Source: Dillenia suffruticosa (lineage: Eukaryota; Streptophyta; Magnoliopsida; Dilleniales; Dilleniaceae). From it: 64,000 nt of DNA. Below, in pieces: positions 23,401-38,321 of the stretch. Each line of letters starts with the position of its first letter. Within the stretch, counting starts at the first letter, position 1. A program made the translations under genes and the position numbers. The notes under the pieces are model-generated. The model was not told the origin of the DNA. It did no database searches and worked only from the letters and a program-made list of their open reading frames with translations. The DNA lies in the NCBI GenBank assembly GCA_033439265.1, contig JAVTVX010000017.1, positions 1,521,001-1,585,000 on the forward strand, given 5' to 3'.

Positions 23401-26173
23401 TTGTTGTGGTAGCCCTTCTGAGTTGTGGAAGACAAAATCTTTAAGTCTTCTATTTGGTCGCTGATTGTCTTGTTGTCCACAAGTCAAATGAACAGCCACG
23501 ACCTCTTCCTCTACAACCTGATTTTTCTTTGTTTCAACAACAGACAACTTATCCAATATACGAAGAGGCTTCTCCTTGAAGTCTGAACAAGCAGCAGCTC
23601 GGCGGGGCATTTTGCGAGAAGCAGGAGGGTCAGCATTGTATTGGGAGGCACTTCGCTTTTTCCCCGTTCCCTTTGTGGGCACGCCTGTTCCTTTTCCTTG
23701 TCCTACAACAAGAGTAGTGAGAAACATCTAGAAATTAAGAAAATCCTGAAACCAAGTGAAGCAATTCTAATAATCACGTATGACAAGAAAAACCCTGGCG
23801 TGTCCAAAACAAATAAGGTCAATGTGCAACTTCATGAGACAAGTCTTAAAAACATTGAACACTTCCTTCACAGTAATAAATCTGTTTCTCTTTCGCCTAC
23901 AACATTTCTAGATTGTGAAGAAACTTGAATGAATAGGCAAAATCAAAACTAGGTTTAAGATTTTCTTTTAACAGAAATCCTACATTGATAAAACTATTTA
24001 CAAAAACAAACTTCACATTCCAATTAAGCATGAATCACAGAGAGGGAAACCATCTTTTAGAATTGGAAAAACCTGATCCGGTGCATACTTAACAATTCCA
24101 CAAGTGTCATGGCTAATCCAAATTGCTAATTCGTTATAATCTCACAACACCATGCAAGGGTTTATACTAACTAATATAGCATCTAAAAATCAAGAAAATC
24201 CAAAATCCAAGTGACGCGATTCTAACCAGGAGATAAGAAAAACCTGGAATGCCCAAAAAGAGTAATGTCAACATGCAACTTCATAAGACATGTCTCAAAG
24301 TCAAAGATTCTTTGGTAGCAACAAATATGTTTTTTCTTTTATCTAAAACTTTTTTAAGCTGTGGATAGATTTGAATCAAAAAGCAAAATAAAAAACTAGA
24401 ATCATGATTTTCTTTGACAAAAATTCAACAATGATGAAATTATTTACTAGAACAAGCGTCACATTCCAAATTAAGCATAAATCACAAAAAGGAAAACCAT
24501 CTTATAGAATTGGAAAAAACTGATCCAGTGTGTATCTTACAAGGCCACAAATGCTACTCCCTAACCAAATCCCCGATTGGTTAAATGATCATCAAATCTT
24601 ACACATGCAATGCAACACTTCACTAGGGTTTATGCTTCAGACAACTCAACTAAAACAAAAACTAGTTTAAGATCATCAAATCTACACTAGGGTTTTTGCT
24701 AACTAATGTAAAGTCAAGAAATCAAGAAAACCCAAAAACCAATTAGAGCTATTCTAATAATCACCTATGAAAAGAAACACCCGAGCGTAAAAAAATAATA
24801 ATAACAAAAATAAAAATAAAAAAAGGTCAATATGCAACTTTATAAGACTGGTCTCAAATCATGGAACATTCATTTGTAACAATAAATTTGTTTCTCATTT
24901 GCCTAATATATTTATAGGTTGTGAATAGATTTGAAAGAATAAGCAAAATTGGATTTAGGTTTAAGATTCTCATTTGATGGAAATCCAACAAAACTCTTTT
25001 CCACAACATTCTTCATATTCCAAATTAAACATAAACCACAAAAAGAGAAACCATCTCTTAGAATTTGAAAAACTTGATCTTGTGCATATCTGACAAGGTC
25101 ATAAATCCATAACTGACCTAAATCTCTCATTTCTTAAAACATTATCAAATTTTTCAACACTAAACAAAGGTTTATGCCTCAAACTACACAAAGAGAACCA
25201 AAACTAGGTTTAAGATCTTCAAATCTACACTAAGGTTTATGGTGATTAATGTAAGTCTAAAAATCAAGAAAATCCAAAAGCCCGGTGAAGTAATTCCAAT
25301 AATCACTCAATATAAGAAAAACTGTGGTGTGTTCCAAAACAAATAAGGTCAAAATGAAACTTCATTAAGACATGTCTCAAAGTATTAAACATTTGCTCAT
25401 AGCAAAAGATCTGTTTCTTTTTTGCCAAAAACACTTCTAGGCTGCGAACAGATTCAGATGAAAAAGTGAAATCAAACGAGGTTTAAGATTTCCTTTTGAT
25501 AGAAATCCAACATTAATAAAACCACTTACTTCAGCGGACTTCACGTTCAAAATTAAACATAAATCACAAAAAAAAAAAACCAGAAACCACCTTTTAGAAT
25601 TGGAACAACTTAAACCGGTGCATATTTGACAAAAGCCACGAATGCCATGGCCAATCCAAATCCCTAATTTGCTAAAAGATCATCAAATCTAAAACAGAAA
25701 GCAACACTTCACTAGGATCTATGCTCCAAACAACTCAAAGCCTATCATAACAATACCCCATTAATCAACCTGAGAAATAAATCAGAAATTTTCAGGAATC
25801 TGCTTACGGGCAATTTACATTTTCCTTCAATAATTAATATAACTCCATTTTCTAGCACATGCAATGCAATATTACACTAGGGTTTATGCTTCGATCAACT
25901 CAAAGCCTATCATAACAGCGGCCCGTTAATCAATTTGACGAATAAATCAGAAATTTTCAAAAATCTGTCTATGGGCACTTTTTGTTTTCCATCAATAATA
26001 AATAATGCTCTGTTTCCAATAGTTTAGAATTACAAATCAGAAACACTAGTCGAGAAAAACCCTAGAAGAGGCAGAGTAAATGATGGCGATCCTACTTCCA
26101 ATGAACGAATTTAAAAGGATGAGTTCAGTGAAATTTTACCATTGCCTGAATCCAGAAGTGACGCCGATCCCAT
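17439..26173 (-). CDS. MET1: DNA (cytosine-5)-methyltransferase 1 (maintenance, CG)
   Basis: Twelve minus-strand exons: 26140-26173, 22244-23702, 20285-21767, 20007-20171, 19621-19822, 19420-19531, 19191-19338, 18897-19094, 18528-18806, 18273-18434, 17967-18185, 17439-17576. They total 4599 bases, or 1532 aa, the usual plant MET1 size. The enzyme copies CG methylation onto hemimethylated DNA in the nucleus. Domains, approximate: basic N-terminus; RFD 1 at 93-225; acidic tract near 325; RFD 2 at 420-560; acidic tract at 665-690; BAH 1 at 735-860; BAH 2 at 905-1035; catalytic domain from 1095. Visible motifs are DIFSGCGG (from 1099), GGPPCQG with catalytic Cys1200, ENVRNF (from 1240), QSRKRAF (from 1282), RECARSQGF and GNAVPPPLA (from 1507). 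The intron at 18435-18527 starts GC instead of GT. Intron 1 (23703-26139) is long and repetitive. The 5' leader is GA-rich. The coding frame is intact. Confidence 0.97.
23732..25780. repeat. Tandem array of four ~0.5-kb units in MET1 intron 1
   Basis: The landmark AAATCAAGAAAATCC (first copy AAATTAAG...) recurs at 23732, 24187, 24719 and 25261, giving periods of 455, 532 and 542. Each time the same series follows in the same order. It contains a AAGAAAAACCCTGG-like block, AAATAAGGTCAA-TGCAACTTCAT, AGACATGTCTCAAA, a CTGTTTCT block, AGGTTTAAGAT, AAATCCAACA, ACATAAATCACAAA, CCATCTTTTAGAATTGGAA and GGTGCATA. The units are diverged. The array fills most of the intron. Confidence 0.85.
25690..26010. 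repeat. 165-bp direct duplication in MET1 intron 1
   Basis: CAACTCAAAGCCTATCATAAC occurs at 25731 and 25896. Similar sequence lies before it (ACTAGGRTYTATGCTYC) and after it (AATAAATCAGAAATTTTCA, then TTTTCCWTCAATAAT). The offset of 165 places two adjacent diverged copies between the larger tandem array and exon 1. Confidence 0.85.
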
Positions 26174-26260
26174 CTCGTTCCTCTTTTTCCTCTACTTCTT
26201 CTTCTTCTGCTTCTTCTCCTCCTCCTCCTTCTACTTCTTCCCAGTCCTCTCTCTCTATCT

Positions 26261-26313
<53 letters not shown>

Positions 26314-26345
26314 ACACTTGTTCGCACGGACTGGTTGATGTAGGA
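26174..26345 (-). promoter_or_regulatory. GA-rich 5' leader of the methyltransferase gene
   Basis: Directly upstream of the MET1 start codon, the minus strand carries GAA/GGA repeats followed by a long (GA)n tract (plus strand CT at about 26248-26313). GA-rich leaders are common in plant genes. I did not find a convincing TATA box, so the transcription start is not fixed. Confidence 0.5.
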
Positions 26346-28600
26346 AAATGAATTTATTGACAAATTTAAGGTTTTTTAAAATTTTGGGAGCGGCGGGAAT
26401 GCGCGCATCCTACCCAGTACCCACAAGAATTTCGTCTCATTATCAAATCCCGCCCCAACCAAATCTCCAAGTTAGTGTTAACCTAACCTGGCCGATTATT
26501 CATTAATGGTGCCTGTGCCTTATTCCATTAGGTGTATCGTTGTATTGGGTTTTTTAAAATTAGTTTTAGTCAAAAGATCATTGAAATGATAATAATTTTA
26601 TTTTTTTCTATAATAAAATTTGATTTCTATTTATAACTAATATATTTTTTATTATAATTAAAGATATTACAACTAAAGTCAAATATAAATCATTTGAATT
26701 AGATTGAAGTAAATTAAATGTATGCAAACATGATTCATTGGCAAGCAGACAATTACACAAATTGTTCGAAACAATAGTTATAAACCCTTCTCACGAGGAA
26801 GTATTTTTTCTTGAAAAATACTCACTTCAACACAAAAAGTGGATTGATAATCCTTTACGTCGGAGATTTGTGCTGATAAGATAGATATTTCGCATCGACT
26901 ATAAGATACTATCATTAAATAGAAATACGTCTTTTTGAATATTATAAACAAAAAAATTCTTATTATGGTTAAAAATTTAAACAAACAATCGTTATAGGAA
27001 CTTTTCGGAATTTGTTTGTCTAGTAATAAATTAGTTCTATTACGATTTTGTAATATCTTATTCGATAATTACTCTAAATTCTTTCATTTATTTCTTTTAC
27101 GAGCTCACCAACTTCATTAATATACGAATACAACCCGATCTCTGATAATATTGTTTCTTTGTTCATCTAATAGCAAATTTACTTAAATTCGATTTTACAA
27201 TGTTATGTTGGTAATTACTTTAGATTCTTTCATTTATATGTAAAAGATTATTTTTTTCACGAGTTCGCTCACCTTAGCAGATGGAGATATATATCTTGAG
27301 TTTCGATAATGTTGTTTATTTATTCCGTTAACAAGTACTATTTTATCTACTCGAACTTTTACATTTAAATGATTTAAATTGTTGATAGGTTCTCCAAAGA
27401 TATTAAAAATCCATTTGAAAATCACTTCACTGATCGGAAAACTAGGAGGATCTCTCGTGACAATCACTTCTATTCCTATTATTAGACCAAGCCTTTTCCT
27501 CTTCAGGCATGGAAACCTAGGTTCAAATGCGGCAAAATTGAATCTCATGGTGATTGATAATTGAAACAAGAAAAATAATTAGTAATATCAAGAAAACCAG
27601 TTAATAGTAATTATCAAACATAGCTTAACAACAACATCAAGTATGTCATGGTCATATTTCGATGCTACAAACAGGCATAGCAGTGCCCTTAGTTCTGGCG
27701 ATTAGCCTGGGATAAGTAAGATTTTGAAGAATTATGTGATAATGAATATTATAGTTTAACAGATAGTCAGTTTAATAAAATGAAATATTAAATTTTTTAA
27801 TCAAATCTTATATTTAAATTTTTGAAATAGAAAAAACTAAACCGCTCTCTAAATAAATTGTTATAAATGTTTGAATTGAATTAATCAAAATATAATTTCA
27901 AATGTTGATTATGAAAAAAATATATAAAAGATAATGAATATTATGAAAACTCACAATTAACTCGTCTATCATATAAGTCGGTATAAAGTATTACTCAACT
28001 CGCGCTATTTGAGATACATAAAACTCATAACTAGCCATCACACCATTTATTAAGTAAAAAATACTTGAACTTTTAATGCAAAGGAGTTATTTTTCACTAA
28101 TTATTATTTTAAGAAGTAAATAATAAGCTAATCACATTAAAAATATACGAATATAATTTGATTTGATGATCGAAATGCGATAAAATTTTATTAAACCATA
28201 AACAATAAACTAAATTATTTTTTGAATAATATAAAGAATAATGGGTCGTGTTGACCTGTTGGGTCTGGCCTTAAACCGAAACACAACGTACGTTTATTTT
28301 TGGATTGAAAATTGTAAACTAAAACTCGCATGTTTATACGAACGAGAAAAAGAAAAGGAGGGAGGGTTTGGGCGGGTTACCGAACCATCCATCGTATTCA
28401 ATATTATAATAATAAAAAAAAAAAAATCTACCATATCAATCCTAATAATCGTGCCTATCCCCAAAAGGTTAATCCAAGCAGATTCTGCAAAATTTCCAAA
28501 CATAAATGCCATAAGGGGTCAACACCTTTTTCTCTTATTCATATGATAATGATCACCAATTATTCTATATCTCCGTTTAAAGAAAAATATTAACAAAAGA
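26346..28600. other. AT-rich intergenic region
   Basis: No gene is supported. Open frames at 26778-26984, 27234-27569 and 28241-28593 overlap on opposite strands, are poor in recognisable motifs and follow AT-rich composition. A G run lies at about 28607-28619. Confidence 0.55.
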
Positions 28601-28619
28601 TTGGTCCGGGGGGGGGGGG

Positions 28620-29670
28620 TGTGCTGGCCACCCGTTACCAATCTTGTGGGCATACCGATACCGGAATGATAGAAAATCTCTTACATACTTTATCAATGCT
28701 TTTGCTTGGTATAAAAAGAATGCAGTATTCCATATAGACTAGAAAAACGACACTTTCTCTACAATTCGGTGGGTGTTGATCGAGATAAATGGCCGTCGGA
28801 TTATTATTCAATAGCCACAGATTATTCTACCACCTGCCCCCTTGGAAAATACCCATAGAAAATGGTGCTTGTTTGCCAATAACTACGAATTACGTGGGTT
28901 TTAATGTAAGGATGGCAGAAATTTCCTTGCATAAATAACAAGTTTTTTTTTTTTTTTTTTTTTTTTCCTTGCATTACCAAGCCATGACAAGGAAGGAATG
29001 CATTCTTCCACATAGACTAAAATACTAGGATTTTTCTACAATTCAATGGGCATTCATCGTGGTAAATGACTGTTGAGTCATCACTCTATATAGCCAGCAG
29101 TTACAAATCTTAAGGGTTTGCAATCGATACAGCGATGGCATAAAATCACCGGTATGCGAAGCGAACAGTCGGCTTATTATATAACTAAATTTTTTACTCA
29201 AGTTAATTCAAAATCTGATAATAAAAAAATTATATTAAGAAAACTCTTCTTAAAATTAAATTCGACAACACTCAAACAAAATTAATCGATATATGACTCC
29301 AGATATCGATCAGTTATACATTAAAAAAAAAAATCTCTTCCATAAATAAGTAACAAATTTTCTCCCTGCACCGCCAACCCATGGCATGGGAAAATAGTCT
29401 GTTCCATTTAGATTAAAAGATTACTCTTTTTTTTATAATTATATAGGTATTAATAAACAAGGGTTTCTGTTGACTGGAGACATCTGATGATTCACCATCC
29501 TTGTCCTATGAGAAATGATAGTTGGTGAACCACAAATCCGGTGGGTATCACCGTCGCAACGGTATTAAATTCCTGGCATAGGTAAGTAAAGGACGTTCTT
29601 CTTGTACTACCACGCAATGGCAGGTAAAAAAATGCACCGATCTGTATAGACCAAAAGACTCCTCGGCTGT
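28620..29670. repeat. Diverged tandem repeat, about four units
   Basis: A block resembling ATGCATTCTTCCACATAGAC followed by TAAAA recurs near 28720, 28998, 29390 and 29630, with spacings of about 278, 396 and 238. Neighbouring blocks recur in the same order: TTACCAAGCCATG-like before it, and an AATCYTRWGGGYWTNC-type phrase plus a GATGGCATAAAATC-like phrase after it. The second unit has a 25-base T run (28942-28966). The array lies just downstream of the hexokinase gene. Confidence 0.6.
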
Positions 29671-29837
29671 TCCCAAAAATTTACAGTCTTCGAAGAATTC
29701 CTTTCTTAAGCTCCAAATCTGTTTATCCTCTTTATTCCCTATCTAAGAGATTCAAACTTTATATATTGAACAGAAGAAAATTTAACAAATCATGAACTTT
29801 AATAGTACAATAAAACATGGCGCTAAACAGAGTAGGC

Positions 29838-32688
<2,851 letters not shown>

Positions 32689-33054
32689 TGTCGGTGAACC
32701 GTAAGATCCGAGAGGAGAGAAGAAGAAGAAGAAGGTGGAGAGTAGTTAAAGTCGAAGAAGAGAGTTGGATGGAGACGTTGAAATCGAAACAGAGCGAACA
32801 ACATGGTTTATGACCTCGCCTTCTCTCTCTTTTTATTTGCTCGTGGCCAAGTGAAAAGGTTTCAACAGTTGGGCTTTTTATTAATTAAATAAAAAAAGAA
32901 ATTAATAACTCTAGACAATGGAGAAAAAAAAATGCTATTTTATATTTGAATTTTCCGTTAATGGTTGTAGCTAGCCAACGAACAACCTGAAGGGTCGTTG
33001 GCTCGTTGTATACCGACCCATCTGGTATCTTTGTTGAAAATTTCAGAAAATATA

Positions 33055-33615
33055 TTATATCAAAAGTCAAATGATTTGATTTTGATATAATTTAATTTTT
33101 TAATTTTTATATTTTTAATAACTGTTTATCTGATAATGGACTTTTTATATAAATTTTAATAATTTAATAAAAAAAATAAAATATTAGATTTCATATTATT
33201 ATATTATTTTAATTTTTATTATGATATCATAATCACAATTTTAGTATTCTTTTTGTGAAAAGGGTTATTGACGCTCATCCGATAATCAAAACCAGTGACG
33301 AAACCAAATCAATCAGAATTAAAACCAACAGCAGAGCAAGAATCAAGAGCCAGAGTTAATATATTATATACCAAAATATATCAAAAAATATATTACATAC
33401 CAAAGTAAATTGATTTGTTTTTCATATATATTCTACTTTCTCTATTTTTATATTTATATATTTATAATACTATTTCTATATTTATAATATCAAATTTTTT
33501 ATATAAATTTAATATATTATAATAATTTAATGAGATAATAGAATATTAGATTTTATATTATTTTATTTTCATTTCCAACATGATATTATAGTCACGTTTA
33601 ACTGTTTTTTATATT
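33055..33615. repeat. Diverged AT-rich duplication
   Basis: A block with TTTTTATATAAATTT, AATAATTTAAT, AATATTAGATTT, a TATTATTTT run and then ATGATATYATARTCAC occurs at about 33140-33235. It occurs again at about 33495-33595, offset near 362. The order of phrases is kept although both copies are AT-rich and diverged. Confidence 0.55.
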
Positions 33616-34711
33616 TATATTATTTTATATTTTTATTTGGAAACATTTGACTCTCACTTGCTTGGCTTCTTTGACTCTTGCGATATTTTTACCTTGCTTC
33701 AACTAAAAATCTTGGGTTAAGTGAGAAAGCACGAGTAATTTTGAATTTTTTTTGTTATAAATTATTAGTATTTGGTAAGTTTTTTTGATATTTATTTTTG
33801 TTATATAAAAAATTTAAATTTAAAATTTTATTTAAATAATATCAATATCTGTACCGGATCAACTATGTATTCATTTGATAATTCTGGATTAAAGGACGCT
33901 TCGGTTATTTAATATTCTTGATTACTCAATAAATTTTTACCTAATTTACTTGGCAAAGTCTTTGATATAGTGCCGAAATCGAAATTTTTGATAATTAAAT
34001 TTGAAATTGTTATTGAATTAGAAAAGGGGTACATCTGATTTTAGAATTCTAAACTTACTAGAAGTGTTTTTTCTTTCTTTTTTTTCTATTTTCCATCTAA
34101 TTTTGTGAGAAATTTTATGTTGGCGTAGTGTTCAATTTTGATCTGGTTGACGTGGGATCTTGAAAGTTAACGTCAAGAGATGTTTTTTGGACTTGGAATT
34201 GCCGGGGTTTGGGTAAAGAGGCGGGCAGCACGACGTGGACGCGACATCTCTGCTTTGTTCTTATTCGGACAAATCTAATCCAATCCATATGTTTAATTTA
34301 AATCACACCCATTGGATATTCTCTATCTTCACTAATATGCCTTCTCGTGGGTAATGCAGCCTAATTAAAATACTTTTAAGGGATTAATTAAAATCATATT
34401 TTTCCCAATAATTTTTTTTGGAAACTAACAAAAAAGTGACACCATCAATGCCTCTTATTTATTAAGTTTTTGTCTCTATACAAGGGGCATTGTTAACTAC
34501 CTTTTTGTCACGGATAATAATAAAAATGAAATAAAAAATATCTTTAATTAAAAATTTTGATGAATAATTTAAAAATAATCATAAATCTTGAAAAGGATAT
34601 ATATAATTAAAAATTTTTTACCACTCAAATATTTTTAAATCACGGTAAGTATTGAAACCATAATCAAGAATGCTGGAGGCCTAAGACACCGCGCAATTAA
34701 TCATCCGTATG

Positions 34712-34749
34712 TCTCACCAAAAAATAAAAAATAATAATAATAATAATAA
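34712..34749 (+). mobile_element. Extremely truncated retroposon with (TAA)n tail
   Basis: A 38-base insertion (TCTCACC, then A-rich, then (TAA)n) is flanked by the perfect 14-base direct repeat TAATCATCCGTATG at 34698-34711 and 34750-34763. A poly-A or (TAA)n tail immediately before the second target copy is the signature of LINE-driven retroposition. Almost only the tail was inserted. Confidence 0.75.
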
Positions 34750-35860
34750 TAATCATCCGTATGGTTAGCTCGTGGTTCAGGTGCAGGCCGTTTGGGGTTT
34801 GGGCCCAGAAAAGAAAAAGTTGAGTTGGGAACCGAATTGCATTACGTCCACAAACTCCACACGTACATTTCTGACCAGAGGATTTGAATAAAGGCCACTG
34901 GGCTTCCGCACCTTGCTTGTCTATATTCTGTCGGCTTCCCCCACCTTCTATTTATTCTGCAACAAGGTTCCATATCTGGTGACAGGGGTACTCTTGTCCA
35001 TAAAATTTAAGTAACGTGGATACTGAATTAATGTTGGGCGCGGTTTGGCTGAAATCGCTTATAAAACTAGGTGAGCCCATCGTAATGGAGAATTAGATTC
35101 GAAGTCCGATCTAGTTGTATATATATTTCAAGAAATTGGGTAATGTGATTTGAATTTAATAATTTAAAATTATCAAGCACTTGATATAATTCATATTGAA
35201 AAGCATATGATAAATCTTTTTAACAAATATCTTATAATGTCATCGATGCATTCCAATGTTTAGAAAAGAGATCACAGATTCCAAACTCTTTTACTCCATT
35301 CAAAAAGTCTTTTAGGCCGAATGACTCGTGAGAGGTGAGACCCTTACTTCTTTCCGCACAATATACTATTATTGGTTTTACCTGATAACATTTATCTATA
35401 TAAACCGGATGAGGAAACGGAGAGAATCAGATAATTGATCGATTTAAATAAATATTTAATTAAAATTTATTAAAAATATATAGATATAAATTATCACAAA
35501 ATATTTAATTCATTAGATTATTAAATTATAAGAATTGAAAAAATATTAAGCCGTTTTTAGGGAAAGAAACTAGTAAATTGGAAAAGAAAAAAAAATGCCA
35601 CTTGTTTGTATCTTCACACACGGATATGGCATCTCTCCCCTCATCTTCTATTATGAAAACTCCCCCTCTCCCCTCCCTCCTTTTTTTTCTCAAATAAATC
35701 GCAATTGGGTTGACTGAGGATGGCGCTTGCTCGTGTTTAAAATTTTGTAGGTGATTGAGGAATCTTATGCTTTTAAATGTGGCACACTTAGGATAGATAG
35801 GAGATTGAGAAATGAAAGCAAGGTATTCAACAGAGAGAATCTGAATTCGATACTTTTGGA

Positions 35861-35885
35861 ATGGGATGGGATGGGATGGGATGGT
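35861..35885. repeat. (ATGGG)n pentanucleotide tract
   Basis: About five consecutive ATGGG units, intergenic. Confidence 0.9.
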
Positions 35886-36258
35886 TGGTCGCCAAGCAAA
35901 TAATCAAATCAAATATGGTACAAATGGGGCATGTGATGAGACAGACATTTTTCCGTTGGGCTACAGTTGAAGAGTCCCTCTCTTTTGCCAGCCCGGAGCA
36001 AATATGGGCCCTTGGATTGATCCATCTAAACAGCAAAATGCACAATCAAACCGACCGGCTTCAACTTCACAACACATAACAAAACAAGATTTTCCAGTGA
36101 AGTGGACGCGAAGAAACGAAGCTCTTCCCCCATACCCATCTTTTCTTATTTTTACGTCCTCTTACTACTTCTAACCGACCCTCTCTCTCTCTCCACTTGT
36201 AACATTACCTATATCTGTGGTGTCTTAGCCTCATTCTCTTTCTAGGAGAATTGGAGAA

Positions 36259-37489
36259 ATGGAAGGTGAAGATGGAGATATGGTGATGAGAAGGGCGGAG
36301 ATAGATACAAGGGCACCATTTAAGTCGGTCAAAGAGGCCGTTTCTCTCTTTGGCGAGAGGGTTTTAGGTGGGGAGCTTTATGCTAACAAGCTTAAATTGG
36401 TAAGCATGCTTCCAATTTTCCCCATTAGCATTTGCATATCTTACGTTTAAAATTTATGAATATATTCTAATTCTGATCGATTGTTTGGACAACATCGCAG
36501 AGTTACACTAATTTTTCTTCTAATTTGAATCGCATTGTTGTTCCTCATATGACTGCTGGTCAAACATACAGTGTCTAATTCTTATAACCTTTTCTTTTCT
36601 CTCTCTTTTTTTTTTTTTGGGTGTTTGGGGGGGGGACTCATGTATAATAAGGAAAACTATGAAGCAAACGTGAGCAATTTCTTGGTTATAGCATATCCCA
36701 ATGGGATGAATTTCTTCACAATTTGAAGTTGGAGATCCGAGATGATTGGATGAAATTTTTTCCCTAAAAAAATAAGATTTATAGTAAAATTTAAAAAGAG
36801 TAATGCTATTCATCATGATTATCACTTAACAAATTGCCCGTCTGGAGCAACCCTATCCCGATAGTTGTGATTATAAAAAAATATCACCGTAATGTTTTTA
36901 AAGGTCAAGTAGATAATATGAATTTCAAAAATCATACCATTGACCTTAGCTGGCTTGATATTTTGAAAATCAGATGCAAGGTGGAGGAAGTGAAAATGGG
37001 CATAGCCCATCCAAGCTAGGATCAATGTCAGCAGAACTAGAGGAAGCCAAACAGAGCCTGCAAAAAGCCAGAGAAGAAGGCCTTGTAATGGCAAATTGCC
37101 TCTACTCACTCCAAGAAGAGCTAGAAAGAACAAAGAGTGAGCTCCAACACCTAAAGGAACAACAATCCGAAAAAGAAGTGATAGAGTTGAAGCAAGAAGA
37201 CATCAAATTCGTCAAGGACAAGACCACATTAGAAGCCAAAGGACAAAGAATAAACACCTATACCAACAATGGTACTTCAGCAGGATCAGTTGAGTTTCAA
37301 AAGAAAAGATACGTGACATTTGCTAATCCTCCTTCAGTGACTCGTCAAGTATTGGTTCCACCACAACAAGGTGGTGAAATGCTAACAAGACACCCTTCTC
37401 TTAAGAAGAAAAAAAAGAAGCCTTTGATTCCTCTTATCGGTGGCATTTTCTCTAGGAAGAAACCTTCCTCTGAAGCTTCATCTCCTTGA
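36259..37489 (+). CDS. WEB-family coiled-coil protein
   Basis: Two exons, 36259-36399 and 36974-37489, join in phase with GT-AG borders to give 218 aa. The N-terminus (RRAEIDTRAPFKSVKEAVSL, then FGERVL) is the conserved start of the plant WEB/PMI2-type (DUF827) family. A coiled coil follows at about 63-112 (AELEEAKQSLQKAREEG, ending in EELERTKSELQHLKEQQ). The tail is basic with a lysine run (KKKKKK) and PLIPLIGGIFSRKK near the C-terminus, a motif seen in short members of the family. WEB1 and PMI2 act in light-dependent chloroplast movement. The role of short members like this one is not established. From memory it resembles Arabidopsis At1g75720, which lies beside the homologue of the zinc-finger gene found at 43516-46038. 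Confidence 0.88.
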
Positions 37490-38072
37490 GCTCCACAAGT
37501 TTGTCAAACTTGTCCTTCGTGTCAGTCACAAGTTTGAAGGAAGTTCTAAAATTTTCTCTTGCTTTTGTTGTTTGTCAAACAATCTTAGAGTACTAGATAA
37601 TAATCAAGACTGAGACGTGAAAAATGTTAGAGGAAACCAATAAATATGACCATAAATCATATGCACATCTCATCTCATTAGTAATCCATGTCCAAGATAC
37701 ATGGCATTGTCCTTCTTTATCTTGCAGTTAACCATTGCAACTAGCCTTTAGTACATTTGACAATTTATCTGTTTTGTACATGTATTATGTGATTTGACTC
37801 CTGTAAAAAGAAAAAAGAAAAAAAAAAGTCTGCTTCGAACCTATAGTAAAATTGCGTGAACTACTTAGGAATGTGATAGAATAATTATTTATATCGAGGT
37901 TCTTGTGCAATAAGTAGACACATAATTTTTCTTGTATAGTAGGTCCTCTGCAACTCGCAAAGGAAGAGAAGGTGCTGAAGCACCGAAACACACACTCACA
38001 TCACATACTTACTCTTCAAACCACAGACAGGTACAGGACAATCAAGGAGAACATAATAGTGATAACGCAAAA
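37490..38072. other. Intergenic, 3' flanks
   Basis: Convergent 3' flanks of the WEB-family gene (+) and the small gene at 38073-38321 (-). No other feature was seen apart from a short A/G-rich run near 37805. Confidence 0.5.
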
Positions 38073-38321
38073 TCAAAGGAAAACATTAGATTTGCGTTCA
38101 TTGGATTTGCCCTCTTGGGATGATTTATTGATGAACTCTATGCAGTCAGCAATGGCCTCAGAGTAATGCGAATTCGATGAGTAATATGAGCTGCATGAAG
38201 TCTTCGGAGGGTCTGGTCTGTCACATGTTCTTTGGCGACCAGTAGATCCTCCTGAACCTTGAGAAGGGAATGAGAAAATCAATCTCATGACAATTTTACG
38301 AAATCGATCAAACAGCTTCAT
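38073..38321 (-). CDS. Small plant protein with EAIADCIEFIN C-terminal motif
   Basis: From the ATG at 38321 the product is 82 aa. It starts MKLFDRFRKIVMRLIFSF (basic, partly hydrophobic), passes a Ser/Gly/Pro-rich middle and ends HYSEAIADCIEFINKSSQEG plus a short basic tail. The H-x-x-EAI-x-DCIEFIN motif recurs in small plant proteins often labelled Josephin-like. That label is doubtful because no protease domain is present, and the function is unknown. The frame stays open upstream to an ATG at 38495 (140 aa), and ATG codons at 38441 and 38435 are alternatives. The upstream part is less protein-like, and a TATA-like element near 38505 would put the 38495 codon before the transcript start, so I prefer 38321. 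No intron is needed. Confidence 0.6.
   Translation of the reverse strand: MKLFDRFRKIVMRLIFSFPSQGSGGSTGRQRTCDRPDPPKTSCSSYYSSNSHYSEAIADCIEFINKSSQEGKSNERKSNVFL

Larger units (their letters stand above)
32689..36258. other. AT-rich intergenic region between hexokinase and WEB genes
   Basis: Divergent upstream regions of the hexokinase (-) and WEB-family (+) genes flank very AT-rich DNA. It holds a diverged duplication (33055-33615), a small retroposon (34712-34749) and an (ATGGG)n tract near 35861-35884. No gene was supported. Confidence 0.6.

Noticed and set aside
26080..26351. Plus-strand Ser-rich frames
   Set aside because: They translate the CT/TTC tract opposite the MET1 start exon and leader.
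27234..27569. Overlapping frames on both strands
   Set aside because: AT-driven composition, with similar-length frames on opposite strands and no motif.
28241..28593. Three overlapping frames near 28.4 kb
   Set aside because: All are rich in Lys and Ile from A/T runs, mutually exclusive and have no domain.
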